This document shows, one piece after another, positions 1 to 12,560 of a stretch of 64,000 nt of DNA. Below the pieces are notes generated by a model. It made no database searches. It was not told the DNA's origin and saw nothing but the letters and a program-made list of their open reading frames with translations. The stretch comes from Patagioenas fasciata (lineage: Eukaryota > Chordata > Aves > Columbiformes > Columbidae). The position numbers and the translations under genes are program-made. Within the stretch, counting starts at the first letter, position 1. Every line of letters begins with the position of its first letter. The stretch covers positions 125,222,661 to 125,286,660 of the forward strand of contig NC_092522.1 in the NCBI RefSeq assembly GCF_037038585.1, read 5' to 3'.

Positions 1-3000
1 GTAACCTTCCCCACCCACATCCCCCGAATCAATATTTCTAGTTAATATCCACTTCATAACGCTACAGGAGGAAACCTTATAAAAATGCTAATATTTAATC
101 ACTGAATCACAGTGAGACTTTCCCTTCCAGAAAGGAAAACTGTCTCCTGGGTAATTAAAAACAACTCTGTGTGTGACGCTCCCAGCACCGCACAGACAAG
201 CCATGGTGGGGAACGGGGGTGCCAGGGGCACCCCTTACTTTTACTTCATTTTACCAAAGACTGAGATATCTTGATGACACAGCTCTTGCAAATGAACGCC
301 ACATCCCTTTCTAATTTCACTATTACACCACGAGAGCCAGAAAATCATCTTGTCAGACTTTCTGCTGTCTGCAGCATCCGACCTGGGTAAAGGAAGCCCA
401 GAAGGTGAGCCCTGTATCCCAAACCACCCTCCCGGTTTCCTGCCATGAATCACTTCACCAATGGACACACAGCTTTCCTGGGGGATGTGTGTAAGTAACT
501 GTATTTATCTCACACCAGGTGACCCCTGAACCTCACTGGCTGCCTCCCAGTGCAAGTGCTGGTTCCCTCCTTGCTTTAAATGGGAGGGATGGGAGCTGGC
601 CCAGGTTGGCCAGAGAGGTGGTGGATGAACCATCCCTGGAGACATCCCAGGCCAGGCTGGACGGGGCTCTGAGCAACCTGAGCTGCTGAAGATGTCCCTG
701 CTCATGGCAAGGGGAATTGGGGAAGCTTTAATGGACCCTTCAACCCAAACCACTCCATGATTCGATGATTCCAGGACCCCCCATCCCCTGAGGTGACAGG
801 ACAGACCCCACGTGCCAGGGGCACCACCAGCATCTCAGCCTGGCTGTGGCTCAAGGGATGCAACAGAGCATCCTCACATAGACATGGGACCAAAGTAACG
901 AGGAGATGTGCACAGGTCAGAGGGTGAATCAGCTCTAAGCAAACACATATAGGAAGCAATATCTGGAGAAGATGCTCCAAGGAGGACAATCTGCCACCCG
1001 AAATATTTCTAAGAGTATGACTTAAAACAAGCCAACCTGGTGGGGCCCCCTGCTCTGTTCTCTCCCAGTTCAGCAAGCATCACAGCAATGTTTCATTCCA
1101 GCGGTATCATTATCCCCCGGTGCCTAGAGATGCTCCAGGAGGCATCTGTGAACGATCTCCCTCATTTACACACACTAATCCAGAGAGGGAGCCTTGCCAA
1201 GAGGCTCTTTCTAACTCCATCTGTGATCAATTAGCTGACAAGCTCTCTAATTGCACCGGGGCACAAGTCCCCGCCTTCCCAAACACAGTTCAGCTGGGCT
1301 AAGGGTGGAAACTCTGCTATAGGTAAGCGACCCTATGGGAGCTCAAACCCTGCTGGGGGATGGGAGGGGGCACCCCTGGAATGGGCAACCTGACCAAAAT
1401 TCACCACTTTTGTGCTCTTGCCCTGCAGCCAGCCTGAAGAGCAAGAGCTTGCAGAAAATCCCAAGCTCACCCATAGCTGAGATTCACCCATAGCTGATTT
1501 TCACCTGCAAAGAGCTGGAGAGTTGCAATGGCAACAGATGTGGGGCTCTGGAGCCCATTCGAGCCAGGCTGGAGCAGGCACAGGGTGGTGCTGGGGACTG
1601 AGGGGCGCCTGATGAGTCACTGAAGTTCAAAACCAGTCCCAAAGTTCCTGTGAACACTGGGAGGCTCATACAGGCAAAGGATCTTGTTGCTGAACACCCA
1701 CCCCCAACCCGCCAGGGTAGGAGCATCCCCTGGGACTTTGGTGAGTCAAATCCAGCGCTGCGGTGGGAAACACGGCGCTGATACTCGGGGGTGGGAGCGG
1801 ATTTTTGGCCACCCTGCTGGGTAGAACCCACCTCTCCCCTCTGCTTCCAGACCGGGAGCCAGATAATCCAGCTGCTCCCATGGGACCCAAACCCAGAGCT
1901 CCTCCCCGTGCCTCAGTTTCTCCTGTTTGCAAAACACAGATAGCTCAGCTATGGCTCATGGGGGCTGCCAGGAGTGCGGGATCCCTGGGAGAAGGGGAGC
2001 AGCATTATTCCGTAGCCGTCCCACACGCCTGTCAGTCTCAGCCCTCTCTCAGGAATGCTTTTATCACCATCGTGTTTGATTCGTCTCCCACCTGAGCTGA
2101 AGCCACATTTCAGAGTGCTGCCCACCTGCAGGAGCACACGCGGCAGCCTGTCACACCGCTGTCCAACTCTTTAATTCCTTTGGGTGCAATAATAGATGTT
2201 TTTGGCTGAACAAGCAAACACCCACTCGAGGAGCTCTGCTCGAACCCCCAGGCTGTGCTGCCAGTGGGAGAGGAGAGGGAGGAACAGGCTGGATGGCTTG
2301 ACTAGTGAAGAGCACCCTCCCTGCAACATTCAAACTCCTGGAGAACCGGAGAACTGAGAAGCATCAACACAACACTCAACCCGAGTCGCTGTGAGGAGCA
2401 TCGAGGGATACCAGGCTGCTGGAGGTCACCTCCTCTACGCTAACGGGGTCTAAAGCTCCCTCTAGAGTCACTGGAGAAAGATTCTTCCCCCTGGAGACCT
2501 TGGCACCAAAACCCAATGACCCACACCAGGATGCTTCCCTGGGTCTGGCACTGGGGATCCAGGACAACGTACCTGGCTCCATCCCACCCCGTCCCATCCC
2601 ACCCCAGGGGCAGTTTGGCTGAGCCTTGCTTGGAGAAGGCCATGGCCAGCCTGGATGGGGATCAGGGCTGGGATGGCACAGCATCATTTTAATTAAACAG
2701 CAAAAATACAGCCAGAGACTTAATGAGTGGGTCGGAGAGGATGAGGCAGCCAACAGGACAAATAACGCAGCTTCACCACAGCACTGAACTTGCCGTGGCA
2801 CTACTCTGCTGCTCGTGATTCCCAAATTCTCAAGGGGCAAGGGGACAGCAAAGCATTGCCTGAGCCACAGAGACACTGAACATGGGACGCTTCACAGCCA
2901 CCCCCAGCATGGACCCAGTGGGGAGCAGACCCTGTCCCCAGCTCCGGGGTGTCCTTACACACCCGTTAGTGCAACAGCACCATGACCTGACCCTCACACA

Positions 3001-5209
3001 TCAAGAGAAGACTGAGAGCATGCGAGAGCTCCTGCTTTACTGTTACTACAGTGGTTGAACTCCACGGTGGGTCACCTTTCCATGAAGATTGTGCTCCTCA
3101 CAGAGTGATAACTCTGGTCCCCTCATTCAGAAAAGCTCCTGTCCCCCACGCCAGGTCCTGCCCTGGATTGATGTCTTGTGTTGGTGGGGACCCCAGGCTC
3201 AGTGTGTCCCATGGCCCAAAGCGATGTCCAAGGCTCTGTCCCTGGACATCCCCATGTGCAGGGCAGACACGGAGCTGCCTCCGCTTGTTCCTCTTTTGGG
3301 ACAAGGAATTTGGGTAACATGTAGGCAGGCTTTGGAGCTAAATGTCAACACAAGACAGTAAACTGCAGACCCCTGTACAGACAAGGCTTGTGGCGGCTTT
3401 GGGGACACACACTGAGTGACGTGAACAGGGCACGAGACCAAACCCCTCTCCACCCTCTGTTGCACCCAAGGGCTGGGTCAGTTCTAACCCACCCACTTGC
3501 TACCTTCGACCAAACCAACACGCGATCACCCTCTAATCCACCTCCACCATCCTTTTAGCAACAGGATTTTTCCAGCCAGGACGTCAGGACCCAGCCTTGC
3601 TGGGTCTGGTCAGCGAGGCCTCTCTAGGACTGAGCCTGGAGATGGTGGCAGCACCAGGTGTCCTGGTCACCCACCTGCCCAGGAGGAGCAGGGGAGAGAC
3701 ATCACTGCCTGTGATACAGCAGCGAGACTGAACATTCCCAGCGTGAGACTAAACCTCCTCCTTGCACAGAAATCGACTGCAGCAAACCACCAGGAAACAA
3801 ATCTCCAAACCCTGTCCTCAGACATGAGACCAAATTTCTTCCTTGGGAAAGAAACACCTGTGAGGAGCTCAGCTCCTCGCAGCTCAGCACCAGGAATGGA
3901 AACACAGCTGTGAAGTTTAGTATCGTCCTCCCTGTGACAGCAACGACAACCCCGCTCACACCTGGGAGGACGATGGGAACAGGACCAAGGGGGGAATGGA
4001 GAAGCACCCTGGTGCCCCACGGGGGCTCTGAGAAGGGGACAGGCAGGAGCACAGCGCTGATCCCAGAGCATCCCAAAGTGGGTCTCATCCCCATCAGCTG
4101 CACCGTGGGGTCCCACAGTGGCTCTTGTGCAAAGATCCCGAGGCAGGGACAGATCCTGCCCATCCAACAAGCACCATGTGCTGGGCTCAGCGCCAGGAAT
4201 GCTCAAGACTGGAGATGTGGGTCCTCACCAGGAAAACCCGTGGTGGCTTTCGGTCCTTCTGCAGATCCCCTGTCCCCACTGCCAGAGGAAGGGGGGTTTG
4301 CTGGGGGTGGCTTTGGGACGGGACCACTCCAGGCTTCATTGTCAGCCAGGGAAATGACCTGCTCCTTCACAGGTTATTTAACTACCCCTGCGCTGATGCT
4401 GGGACACAGGGACAGGGAACTAAGGAGGTAATGACACCTTTTTAATGACACTCTGGTCATTAGGGCAGCACAGGGAGGGCTGTTTGAGGCTGTGCGGGCT
4501 GGCCTGGCTGGGAGGTGGTGGCCATCCCCGCTCCCCTGCTCTCCCGCAGCGTGTTCACCCAGAGAAGAGATCGCAATTCCCGTCTCCCGGCGCTGCCAAA
4601 CCATCCCGCACCCGCCTGTGCCCGCACAGAGACTGGGACGGAGCCGGCACCGAGCCCCCGCGGGGCTCAGAAAAGCTTTGGCTGCTGCTGAGGGTGCGAA
4701 CCCCGGAGAGCTCCTGCTCCTTTTGCAGCTCCCCTCGGAAAGCTTTGCAGCTGGCGCGGACCCGAGCAGAAAACCCAGAGCTGCAGCATCCTCCGAAGCA
4801 ATCCAGGCGCTCGCAGCGGGTCCCGGGACACGGCAAGTTCTGCGGCTGGCCCCTCCAGTGACACTTCGCTGGTGGCACCGCTCGGTGACCAAGCTCCTGA
4901 CCCTGCAGCAGGAGCTGAGCTCCCTGCAGCTGGGGCACAGCTGGTGCAAATTTGCCACCTTGCGACTTCACCTACTTTCCCCTGGATGAATCCCCCTCCG
5001 CAGGGGCTGCCCGGCGGGAGGGAACGTGGGGGCTGCGGTGTCCGGGTGCGGAGGGGCCAGGAGAGCTGCTTTGTTTGGGGGGTGGGCAGCCCTTAGAGCT
5101 GGCACACTCGCATCCCCCCGCCCAACCCAAGAGCGGCCGCGGCGGGGAAACTGAGGCACGGGCTGGAACGACCCGTCCCGGGACCCCCCCGCCGCCCCCT
5201 CCCCGCTAC
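1..5209 (-). other. OTOF: OTOF intron 1 (partial)
   Basis: This is the intron that follows the first coding exon of the minus-strand ferlin gene. It starts with a GT donor at 5209-5208 and runs off the left end of the window. I searched the minus strand for the next conserved otoferlin segment (a C2A-domain stretch) and found nothing, so the intron is longer than 5.2 kb. Apart from one CR1 3' fragment near 590-772 I see only unique-looking DNA with ordinary short open frames. The GC content rises from about 4,450 towards the CpG island. Confidence 0.6.
590..772 (+). repeat. CR1 LINE 3' fragment
   Basis: The stretch has the avian CR1 3' untranslated signature: a 'ctggcccaggttggccagag' block, then 'gggctctgagcaacctgagc', and the end 'cccttcaacccaaaccactc' with a short ATTC-type tail. 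It is 5'-truncated, as most CR1 copies are. Confidence 0.85.
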
Positions 5210-5288
5210 CTCGGAACGCCGCCTTGGCGATGCGATCGGCTCTGCCGCGGAGGCCGGAGACGGTGCGGAGCTGCAGCACCAGGGCCAT
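5210..5288 (-). CDS. OTOF: otoferlin-like first coding exon
   Basis: This minus-strand exon encodes 26 residues plus one base, starting MALVLQLRTVSGLRGR and ending near AKAAFRG at a GT donor (5209-5208). Mammalian otoferlin starts MALIVHLKTVSELRGKGDRI and its first exon also ends close to FRG, so start, length and phase all agree. Otoferlin is a multi-C2-domain, tail-anchored calcium sensor for synaptic vesicle fusion in inner-ear hair cells; this peptide is the first strand of its C2A domain. Dysferlin, myoferlin and FER1L6 begin differently, which argues against them. The plus-strand neighbour CIMIP2C is also OTOF's head-to-head neighbour in mammals, which supports the call independently. 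The rest of the gene lies left of the window. Only this short exon is visible, so identity rests on about 26 residues plus synteny. Confidence 0.82.
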
Positions 5289-5289
5289 G

Positions 5290-5530
5290 GTGCGCGGAGC
5301 GGCGCGGAGCGGGCCGGGCGGGGCCGCGGTGCGGAGCGGGGGGCGATGTGAGGTGCGCAGTGCGATGCGCGGTGCGATGCGCGCTGTGCGGTGCGGAGCG
5401 CGGAGCGGTGCGCGGTGCCGCCCTCTCAACTGCGCTCCGAAGCGCGGTGCGGTGCGATGCGCGGTGCGGAGCGCGGACCCGTGCGGTGCGATGCGCGGTG
5501 TGCTCTGTGATGCGCGGAGAGGTGCGCACC
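5290..5530. repeat. GC-rich degenerate tandem repeat in the OTOF leader/promoter
   Basis: Near-repeats of GCGGTGCG, GATGCGCG and GTGCGGAGC succeed each other for about 240 bp directly upstream of the OTOF start codon. The words are irregular in length, so this looks like a degenerate, slippage-prone GC-rich repeat rather than a clean minisatellite. It ends in a run of C at about 5,537-5,549. Confidence 0.6.
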
Positions 5531-5560
5531 CCACACCCCCCCCCCCCCGCCTAAACACTG

Positions 5561-8480
5561 AATAATTCAGCAGCAGCACTGCCCGCCCCCCCTCCGCTCC
5601 CCGGGGAAGGCGGCTGTTTGGGGGGGGCGCGGGCTGCGCGGAGCTTCCCTCTCCGGTTGCAGGGGGTTGTGGGTGGGGAAACTGAGGCACGGCCTCCCCC
5701 CAACCCCCGACTGGAGCCTGTGGGACAAGAGGGTGTAACCCCCCTGCAAACATGCGACAGGGAGGGGAGTTGGAGTGTGCCCAGAAAGATTCGAACTCAC
5801 TCCCCACCACCCGGGACCACCAAGGGGATCCCACAGTGTTACAGCATCTCCTGGGGTCAGGTGCAGGAGGTGGGGGGGCTCTTGGCTGTTATCCATGTGT
5901 CTCCCCCCACCCAATGCCAGCTGGGGGGTGGGAGGCCGAACCAAGACCACCCTGAATGGGGATGGGAGTTGGACCACTAGATCACAACCCTGCTGGACCA
6001 TCAATAAGTTGGGGCTGGAGGACGGTGCGGGAAGGTCCTGGCAGCGTCGGTGCAACTGCGGGGCTGCAGCGTCCCAGCCTGGAAGGGCCAGAGCGCCGGC
6101 AACGCCACACGGTGCTGCACGCTTATCCAAGCTGCAACCTGCCCCATGCTCCGCTCTGTGCCGTATTTAGGCTGAATCTCAACAGGCTCAAGTGGTATTT
6201 CCAGGTTTAAATAATAGCTTTAGAATCTGGACTGGACCTGTAGGCTCAGTTTTGAGCAGGTTTTGCCAGTAGGGTTGCATGTGGATGCATTTCCTGAGGT
6301 CTTAAACGTGTCCTATGTTTCCAGGAAGATGATTAACGCGTGCATTTGGGACGGGGAAGGGTCTGCAGACACCGCACATCTTCCTTTCCTGCTTGGGCAC
6401 TTCCAGGAAAAATCCATCTATGGCGAAGCGTGAGCCCAGGAGAGCTGCATCAGCATCAGAGAGAGAAAAACGAAGGTGAAACCTTCACAAATGTATTATA
6501 AAACACTGGAAATAAGACATTGTTTTCCATCCAGCACGTTGGGTTCTGTCAGAGAGGCTGGATTGGCGTCCTCCTGCCAGCGGAAAAGATCATTATACTC
6601 ATTCATAAGTGCTTGAGAGGGAAGAAACTTGTGGGATTAACAGCGTGTGCTGTTTCTCATTAGGTTCATAATTAGCTCCTGGCAGCACGGCCCAGAGGCG
6701 AGGACGCTCCAGCACGAGGAGGGAGGTGGCCATAAGGCAGCAGCACCTTCTACATGATGTAGTTAATTGTAAACCTCTTACTCAGTATCAGAAAGTGGAT
6801 AATGAAGTAAACCAATCCAGCGTAAGGGTGCTGACTGAAGATGTTCACTGCCAGAGGCAATAGGACGGCTGACTTAGAGCTGCAATGTGTGGTAGGGGAG
6901 TGATGCTATGTGGCCACATCAAAACATCAGCATGAAGGACCTGATGAGGATTGTGGCTTCTTTTCTCCTGATTTGATTCTATAGGAAATCGCAGCCATGA
7001 TTTAACTGTTCCTACTATAGAACAAAAGCACAGGTGGAGGGCTGTTGGGGAGTGGGAACCCATAGTTTTACTCCCAGATGTAAATAGAGAGGCACAGCAA
7101 AGCAAGAAAGGAGAAACTAAGAAGATGATGTACACATGGGTCTTTAATACGGTGCATTAAATCTGGCTGCGATGTGGTGACTGTAATCGCTGAAACCAGT
7201 GCAAGGTCCTGCTGCCCTTCGCTGCTGGACGTAAGTGTCCTCTTAGGATGCCACAACCCAGCAAAGTTTCAATCCTATGATTCTATAAAGTTTGTCTGCT
7301 CGTAGCTGAAGAGACCTGTAGAGCTCAATGCTCTGCACTTGCACCCCTGGTGACTTATCCACCCATTATACCCATAAATTGGATAATGAGGATGAGCAGG
7401 AGCAGCATCGGAACCCAACAGCACCGAAGTCACCAAAGCACAAGGACTGTCAAGGTACGATGGTTGAAAAACGTCCTCTCCAGCTTGAAAGCTAAAGAGA
7501 CCTGCCTGTGATTAACAGAAGATGAGAAAATGCCCTTGATAAACACTAATTTCGTTTCTTCACAATGTCTCTGCAATTTTTGCATCGCCGCATGTGAATA
7601 AAATCACACGCCCACCTCTGAATCACTGCTGATTGCTCTTATTTACTACGGGTTTACACCAAAGGCACTGCTGGCCGCGGCAGCATCAGGCCCAACCCGC
7701 CCCCCCTTTCGCCACCCACCAGGGCCCCATTAAAATAAGCCCAATTGCCCATGCTGGAGCAATAGTCTTGTGATGATGCTACAGAGCGTGAAGTCCAAAA
7801 TTAATGACATTTTCTCTTCTTAATTCTTTTTCTCTATTTTCTTCCCCCAGCTCTTCTCTCCCCACGCTTGGCAATATCGTAATATCACATCAGCCTCCCT
7901 AAAATCCTTTCTATTCATTACAGGGAGTTGCTGTGATTTTGTCTTTCTGTGTTGCCTGAGGACTCAGACAAAGGCATTGCCCTCCAGAGCCCATTCTGAC
8001 CCTGTTCATCAATCAGAACCCCTGGGACAGGCTCCGAGTGCTGTTTAAGTGCTGATGGGGGTGACAATACACTGTGTGGGTGCGTGTGTGTGTATACGGA
8101 GCTGTATATTGTCCCATCCAGGGACAAGCTGTATATTGTGCCATCCACGCTGCTGCGGAAGATGCGCAGGATCGCAACGGTCTGGGCTGCGGTGGCACAG
8201 GCTGGGACGGCTTGAGTTCTGCTTCCAGTGACAAACCCACCAGCAATGTGACAAATCATCTGCTCCAAATCTTACTGCGGTTGACAGAAAACCTTAACGG
8301 GCGCCAGAACCACCCCCTGTCCCCGTATCAGCGTGGGACGCGTCTGGAGTCCCTCCGAGCAGGAATTTGGTGTCTGGATGGAATCACTGGGGGCTCCTTG
8401 TGCCGGGTGGAGACAGGGAAGTGGCTCTCGGGTGGGAGGGTGTCCCAGCGGATCCTGTGTCACCCCAACATCCGCTCAGA
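5561..8480. other. Intergenic stretch, no gene seen
   Basis: The DNA between the OTOF island and the 16-bp minisatellite contains no supported exon. A CR1-tail-like 'cctatgattctataaag' occurs near 7,275 and may be the worn end of a CR1 copy. The missing first exon of CIMIP2C may lie here or further right, but no translated segment matched what the family needs. Confidence 0.4.
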
Positions 8481-8499
8481 TCACTCCTGGGGCAGCATA

Positions 8500-9880
8500 A
8501 TGGGGGGACAGCGTGATGTGGGGACAACACGCTTTGGGGACAGCAGGCTTTGGGGAAAATTAGCTTCGGAAACACTGTGCTCTGGTGACAGCAGGCTTTG
8601 GGGACAGTGTTCTTGGGGACAGCATGATTTGGGGATGATTAGCTTAGGGAACTGTGTGCTTTGGGGACAGCATTCTATGGGGACAATTATCTTAGGGGAC
8701 AGCAGGCTTTGGGGACACTGTGCTCTGGTGACAGCAGGTTTTGGGGACAATGTCCTTGGGGACAGCATGATCTGGGGATGATTAGCTTAGGGAACTGTGT
8801 GCTTTGGGGACAATAAGTTTTGGGGACAGTGAGCTTTAGGGACTGTGCTTTGGGGACAACATGATTTGGGGATAATTAGCTTTGGGGACACTGTGCCCTG
8901 GGCACAGCATGATTTGGGGACAGCATATTTTGGGGACAGCATGCTTTGGGTACAATGTGCTTTGGGTACAAAGTGCTTTGGGGACAGCAGGCTTTGGGGA
9001 CAGTGTTCTTTGGGGACAACGCTTTGGGGACAGTGTGCTTTCAGTACCATGTCCTTTGGGTACAATTTGCTTTGGGTACAAAGTGCTTTGGGGACAGCAG
9101 GCTTTGGGTACAATGTTCTTTGGGGACAATGCTTTGGGGACAGTGTGCTTTGGGGACTGCAGGCATTGGGTACAATGTGCTTTGGGGACAGTGTGCTTTG
9201 GGTACAGTGTGCTTTGGGTACAACATGCTTTGGGGACAGGGTGCTTTGAGTACAATGTGCTTTGGGGACAGCAGGGTTTGGGTACAATGCACTTTGGGTA
9301 CAATGTGTTTTGGGGACACTGTGCTTTGGGGACAGCAGGCTTTGGGTACAATGTGCTTTGGGGACAGTGTGCTTTCAATACAATGTCATTTGGGTACAAT
9401 GTGCTTTGGGTACAAAGTGTTTTGGGGACAGCAGGCTTCGGGTACAGTGTGCTTTGGGTATAATGTGCTTTGGGGACTGTGTGCTTTGGGGACAGCAGGC
9501 TTTTGGTACAATGTGCTTTGGGTACAATGTGCTTTGGGGACAGTGTGTTTTGGGTACAATGTGCTTTGGGGACAGTGTGCTTTCAGTACAATGTGCTATG
9601 GGTACAATGTGCTTTGGATACAGTGTGCTTTGGGTACAATGTGCTTTGGGTACAGTGTGCTTTGGGGACAGTGTGCTTTGGGTGCAATGTGCTTTGGGTA
9701 CAATGTGCTTTGGGGACAGCAGGCTTTTGGTACAGTGTGCTTTGGGTACAATGTGCTTTGGGGACAGTGTGCTTTGGGTACAATGTGCTTTGGGGACAGT
9801 GTGCTTTCAGTACAATGTGCTATGGGTACAACGTGCTTTGGATACAGTGTGCTTTGGGTACAATGTGCTTTGGGAACTCA
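8500..9880 (+). repeat. 16-bp minisatellite, about 1.4 kb
   Basis: A unit of the form CTTTGGG(G/T)ACA(G/A)TGTG repeats for about 1.4 kb, increasingly regular from about 8,900 on. Because 16 is not a multiple of three, every frame reads a 16-residue peptide repeat (for example CFGDSVLWVQCALGT), which produces long but meaningless open frames on both strands. Variants alternate TTTGGGGACAG and TTTGGGTACAA and occasionally form higher-order groups. Confidence 0.9.
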
Positions 9881-10513
9881 GTGCCAGGACCCAGTTTCAC
9901 TCTCCATCTTCGCTGAGAGCGCCAGCACCTGCCCTTTCCTCCCACCCGCTCTCTTTACCCTGCAGCACTCAGCTCCATGCGTTCCCGTCCTGCCTGCCGA
10001 GGTCACTGACGGCCACCGTGGTCCTCTCTCCATGGGCAGCTCATGTCCCCAGTCCTGCAGAACAGGAGCAGGGACCGAACCAGCACTCCCATCAGCATCC
10101 GCCCTTGCTGAGCAGCAAAGGGGCTGCTCATGGAGACACAACAAAAAGGAGCAGAAAAGCCTTTTTTCCTGCAATGCAGATGTTCCTCAGCCCAAGTGCA
10201 GGGCTCATGCTCACGGGCAGCTGGCACGTTCTTCATTTTCCATCGGAATCACTTTTTTTTGGCCCTTCTCTTCCCCGTGCAGCCCCTTTGCCCCAACAGT
10301 GAGCACGGAGCCGGAGCCTTGGAGGGTGAGCAGCAAGGAGACCCTCTTGGAGGGCAAATACCCAACCGAAAGCACTTTCCTGGAGCTTCTCCAGCCCTTT
10401 TCCTGGTGGGCTGGCAGGTGCTTTACAAATATCTTTGAACCACAGCTCCTATGGAGCGGTCACACTAATTTAGCCCCACACAGAGGGACCTGGAGCCCCC
10501 ACTGGACTGCCCC
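9881..10513. other. Unique DNA between minisatellite and CR1
   Basis: No gene, RNA or repeat signature was recognised here. The open frames that run in from the minisatellite end without splice or domain support. Confidence 0.35.
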
Positions 10514-11088
10514 ATGGAGCACGAGGTGTGTATTGTAGGTGCATGGAGAGCACCCAAGAGACTGACTGGGGAGACCACACCTGGAATCTTGTGTCCAGTT
10601 GTGGCCCCTCAGCTCCAGAAGGACAGGGAACTGCTGCAGAGAGTCCAGCGCAGCCACCAAGATGCTGAAGGGAGTGGAGCATCTCCCGTGTGAGGAAAGG
10701 CTGAGGGAGCTGGGGCTCTGGAGCTGGAGAAGAGGAGACTGAGGGGGGACTCATTCATGGGGATCAATATGGAAAGGGGGAGTGTCAGGAGGATGGAGCC
10801 AGGCTCTTCTGGGTGACAACCAGTGACAGGACAAGGGGCAATGGGTGCAAACTGGAACACAGGAGGTTCCACTGAAAGAGGAGAAGCAACTTGTTGGGGG
10901 TGAGGGTGTCAGAGCCTGGCCCAGGCTGCCCAGGGAGGTTGTGGAGTCTCCTTCTCTGCAGACATTCAAACCCGCCTGGACCCCTTCCTGTGGAACCTCA
11001 GCTGGGTGTTCCTACTCCATGGGGGGATTGCACTGGGTGAGCTTTCCAGGGCCCTTCAACCCCTGACACTCTGGGATTGTGTGACAGC
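10514..11088 (+). repeat. CR1 LINE 3' portion
   Basis: About 575 bp of CR1 3' sequence, nearly identical to the copies at 17,511-17,996 and 28,555-29,066. Shared blocks include 'ggggagaccacacctggaat', 'ctgctgcagagagtccagcg', 'ggatcaatatggaaaggggg' and 'gtgacaggacaaggggcaat'. The near-identity of three copies points to one recently active subfamily. Confidence 0.9.
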
Positions 11089-11626
11089 TGAAATTAGGGC
11101 CAAGGAATGAGCAGAAAAAGGGCTGGGAGCAGCTCTTGTCCCCTGTCAGCTTTCATCACTTGGCTCACAGATCAAATCGTTCAGATCCCAGCTCTCCCCG
11201 ACCTTCACTTTGCCCCTGCAGGTCTCCTCCATCTGCCACCGTCCCCCTGCAGCCGAGTCTCTTCCATGTTAGAGAACGTCAGGGAGGTGACTGTGGTGAG
11301 TGAGGCTCTGTGGGCTAAAACCGCCTCGTAGGTTCATCTCTCATTCAGAGCGCTGCGGTGGGCGGCTCTGCACGTGTGTATCGGTTTGGGGGAAGAAAGG
11401 GGGGAAGTGCTGTGGAGGCAGATTCTGCAGATAAGCAGAAGCATGAGGAAGTGAAAGGGCTTGCGGAGAAACGGAGGATGGCCAGGCTGAGGGAAACCAG
11501 GAACCTTTCCTGTGTAAATCAGCGCTTGCACGGTGTCCTCACGAGAACTTCTGGACTTCGTCTTACCCTGGTGCAGCTGTGCAGGGGATAAGCGTGAGCT
11601 CTGCACCCTTAGCAACCGCAGGTCCT

Positions 11627-11905
11627 AGAATCACAGAATCATTTGGATTGGAAAAGGCCATCAAGAACATTGAGTCCAACCATAACCCAGCCCTGTCCCT
11701 GCCCCATGTCCTGAGAACCTCCTGTCCGTCTGTCCAGCCCTCCAGGGATGGTGACTCCAGCACTGCCCTGGGCAGCTCGTTCAATGCCCCACAGCCCTTT
11801 GGGGAATAAATTGTTCCTAAATCCAACCTCAACCTCCCCTGGTGCAACTTGAGGCCGTTTCCTGGGATGATGTCTCTCCCCTGGAGGGATTACAAGACCC
11901 TCACT
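11627..11905 (-). repeat. CR1 LINE 3' fragment (antisense)
   Basis: It starts with the antisense CR1 tail 'agaatcacagaatcatttgg' and continues with 'gtcctgagaacctcctgtcc' and 'gatggtgactccagcactgc', the reverse of the CR1 3' end. This subfamily differs from the copy at 10,514. Confidence 0.85.
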
Positions 11906-12317
11906 GATTTCCAAAGAAGATGAAACTTCTGCCTGGGGTTTCCTAGCTTGGCTGAGCTGGTCTGTGCACGGAGAGTCCCAGACCTTGATATGATCCTCAG
12001 ATCTGCAAAGGAGACACTTGCACTAAGCCCACCCAAAAGCATCATTTCCAGGCAGACATAGAAGATGCTGGGGAACCCAGACCCTCAGTAGGTCTGAGAC
12101 AGTAGCTCCAAGCACCTTGGTACAATGTCTCTCACAAAATCCAGCTCCACTTAAATGTCTGCAGAGTTTCAGCCTCTGTGACCGCTGTGACAAAGCCATT
12201 GCTGAGCCAGCCAGGTCTCATGGCCAGGAGCCAGGCACTGGGGACATCTTATTGTGGCCTTTCCGGACTCAAAAGGGGTCAATAAGAAAGATGGGGACAG
12301 ACTTTTGAGCAGGGCCA

Positions 12318-12560
12318 GTTGTGACAGGACAAGGGGTGATGGTTTTAAACTAAAGGAGGGAGATTCAGGATGGATATAATGGAATTGTTTGTGCTGAGGG
12401 TGGTGAGAGCCTGGCCCAGGTTGGGCAGAGAGGTGGTGGCTGAACCACCCCTGGAGACATCCCAGGCCAGGCTGGACGGGGCTCTGAGCAACCTGAGCTG
12501 GTGAAGATGTCCCTGCTTGTGGCAGGGGGGACTGGGGGAGGTTTAATGGTCTGTTCCCAC
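12318..12560 (+). repeat. CR1 LINE 3' fragment
   Basis: Typical sense-strand CR1 blocks are present: 'gacaaggggtgatggtttta', 'agcctggcccaggttgggca' and 'gggctctgagcaacctgagc'. It ends near 12,560 next to an AT-rich tract. Confidence 0.85.

Larger units (their letters stand above)
4540..5560. promoter_or_regulatory. CpG island over OTOF exon 1
   Basis: CpG density is high from about 4,540 to 5,560 and highest around 5,140-5,530. The island covers the first coding exon and the presumed 5' UTR and promoter of the minus-strand ferlin gene. The part upstream of the ATG (5,290-5,530) consists of short GCGGTGCG- and GATGCGCG-like words repeated many times. No TATA box is obvious, which fits an island promoter. 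Confidence 0.6.

Noticed and set aside
5790-5805. A B-box-like GATTCGAACTC near 5,790
   Set aside because: It has two mismatches to the consensus and stands alone, so it is likely chance.
6421-6477. A small exon starting MAKREPRRAASASEREK before a GT
   Set aside because: Tempting as a missing CIMIP2C or OTOF-side exon, but it has no similarity to either family and no upstream support.
8480-9880. Telomere-like TTTGGGG words
   Set aside because: They occur once per 16-bp unit of a minisatellite and are not arranged as the vertebrate TTAGGG repeat.
8946-10538. A 530-aa open frame and several long frames on the other strand
   Set aside because: They are readings of the 16-bp minisatellite (16-residue peptide repeat in all frames), with no domain, splice or start support.
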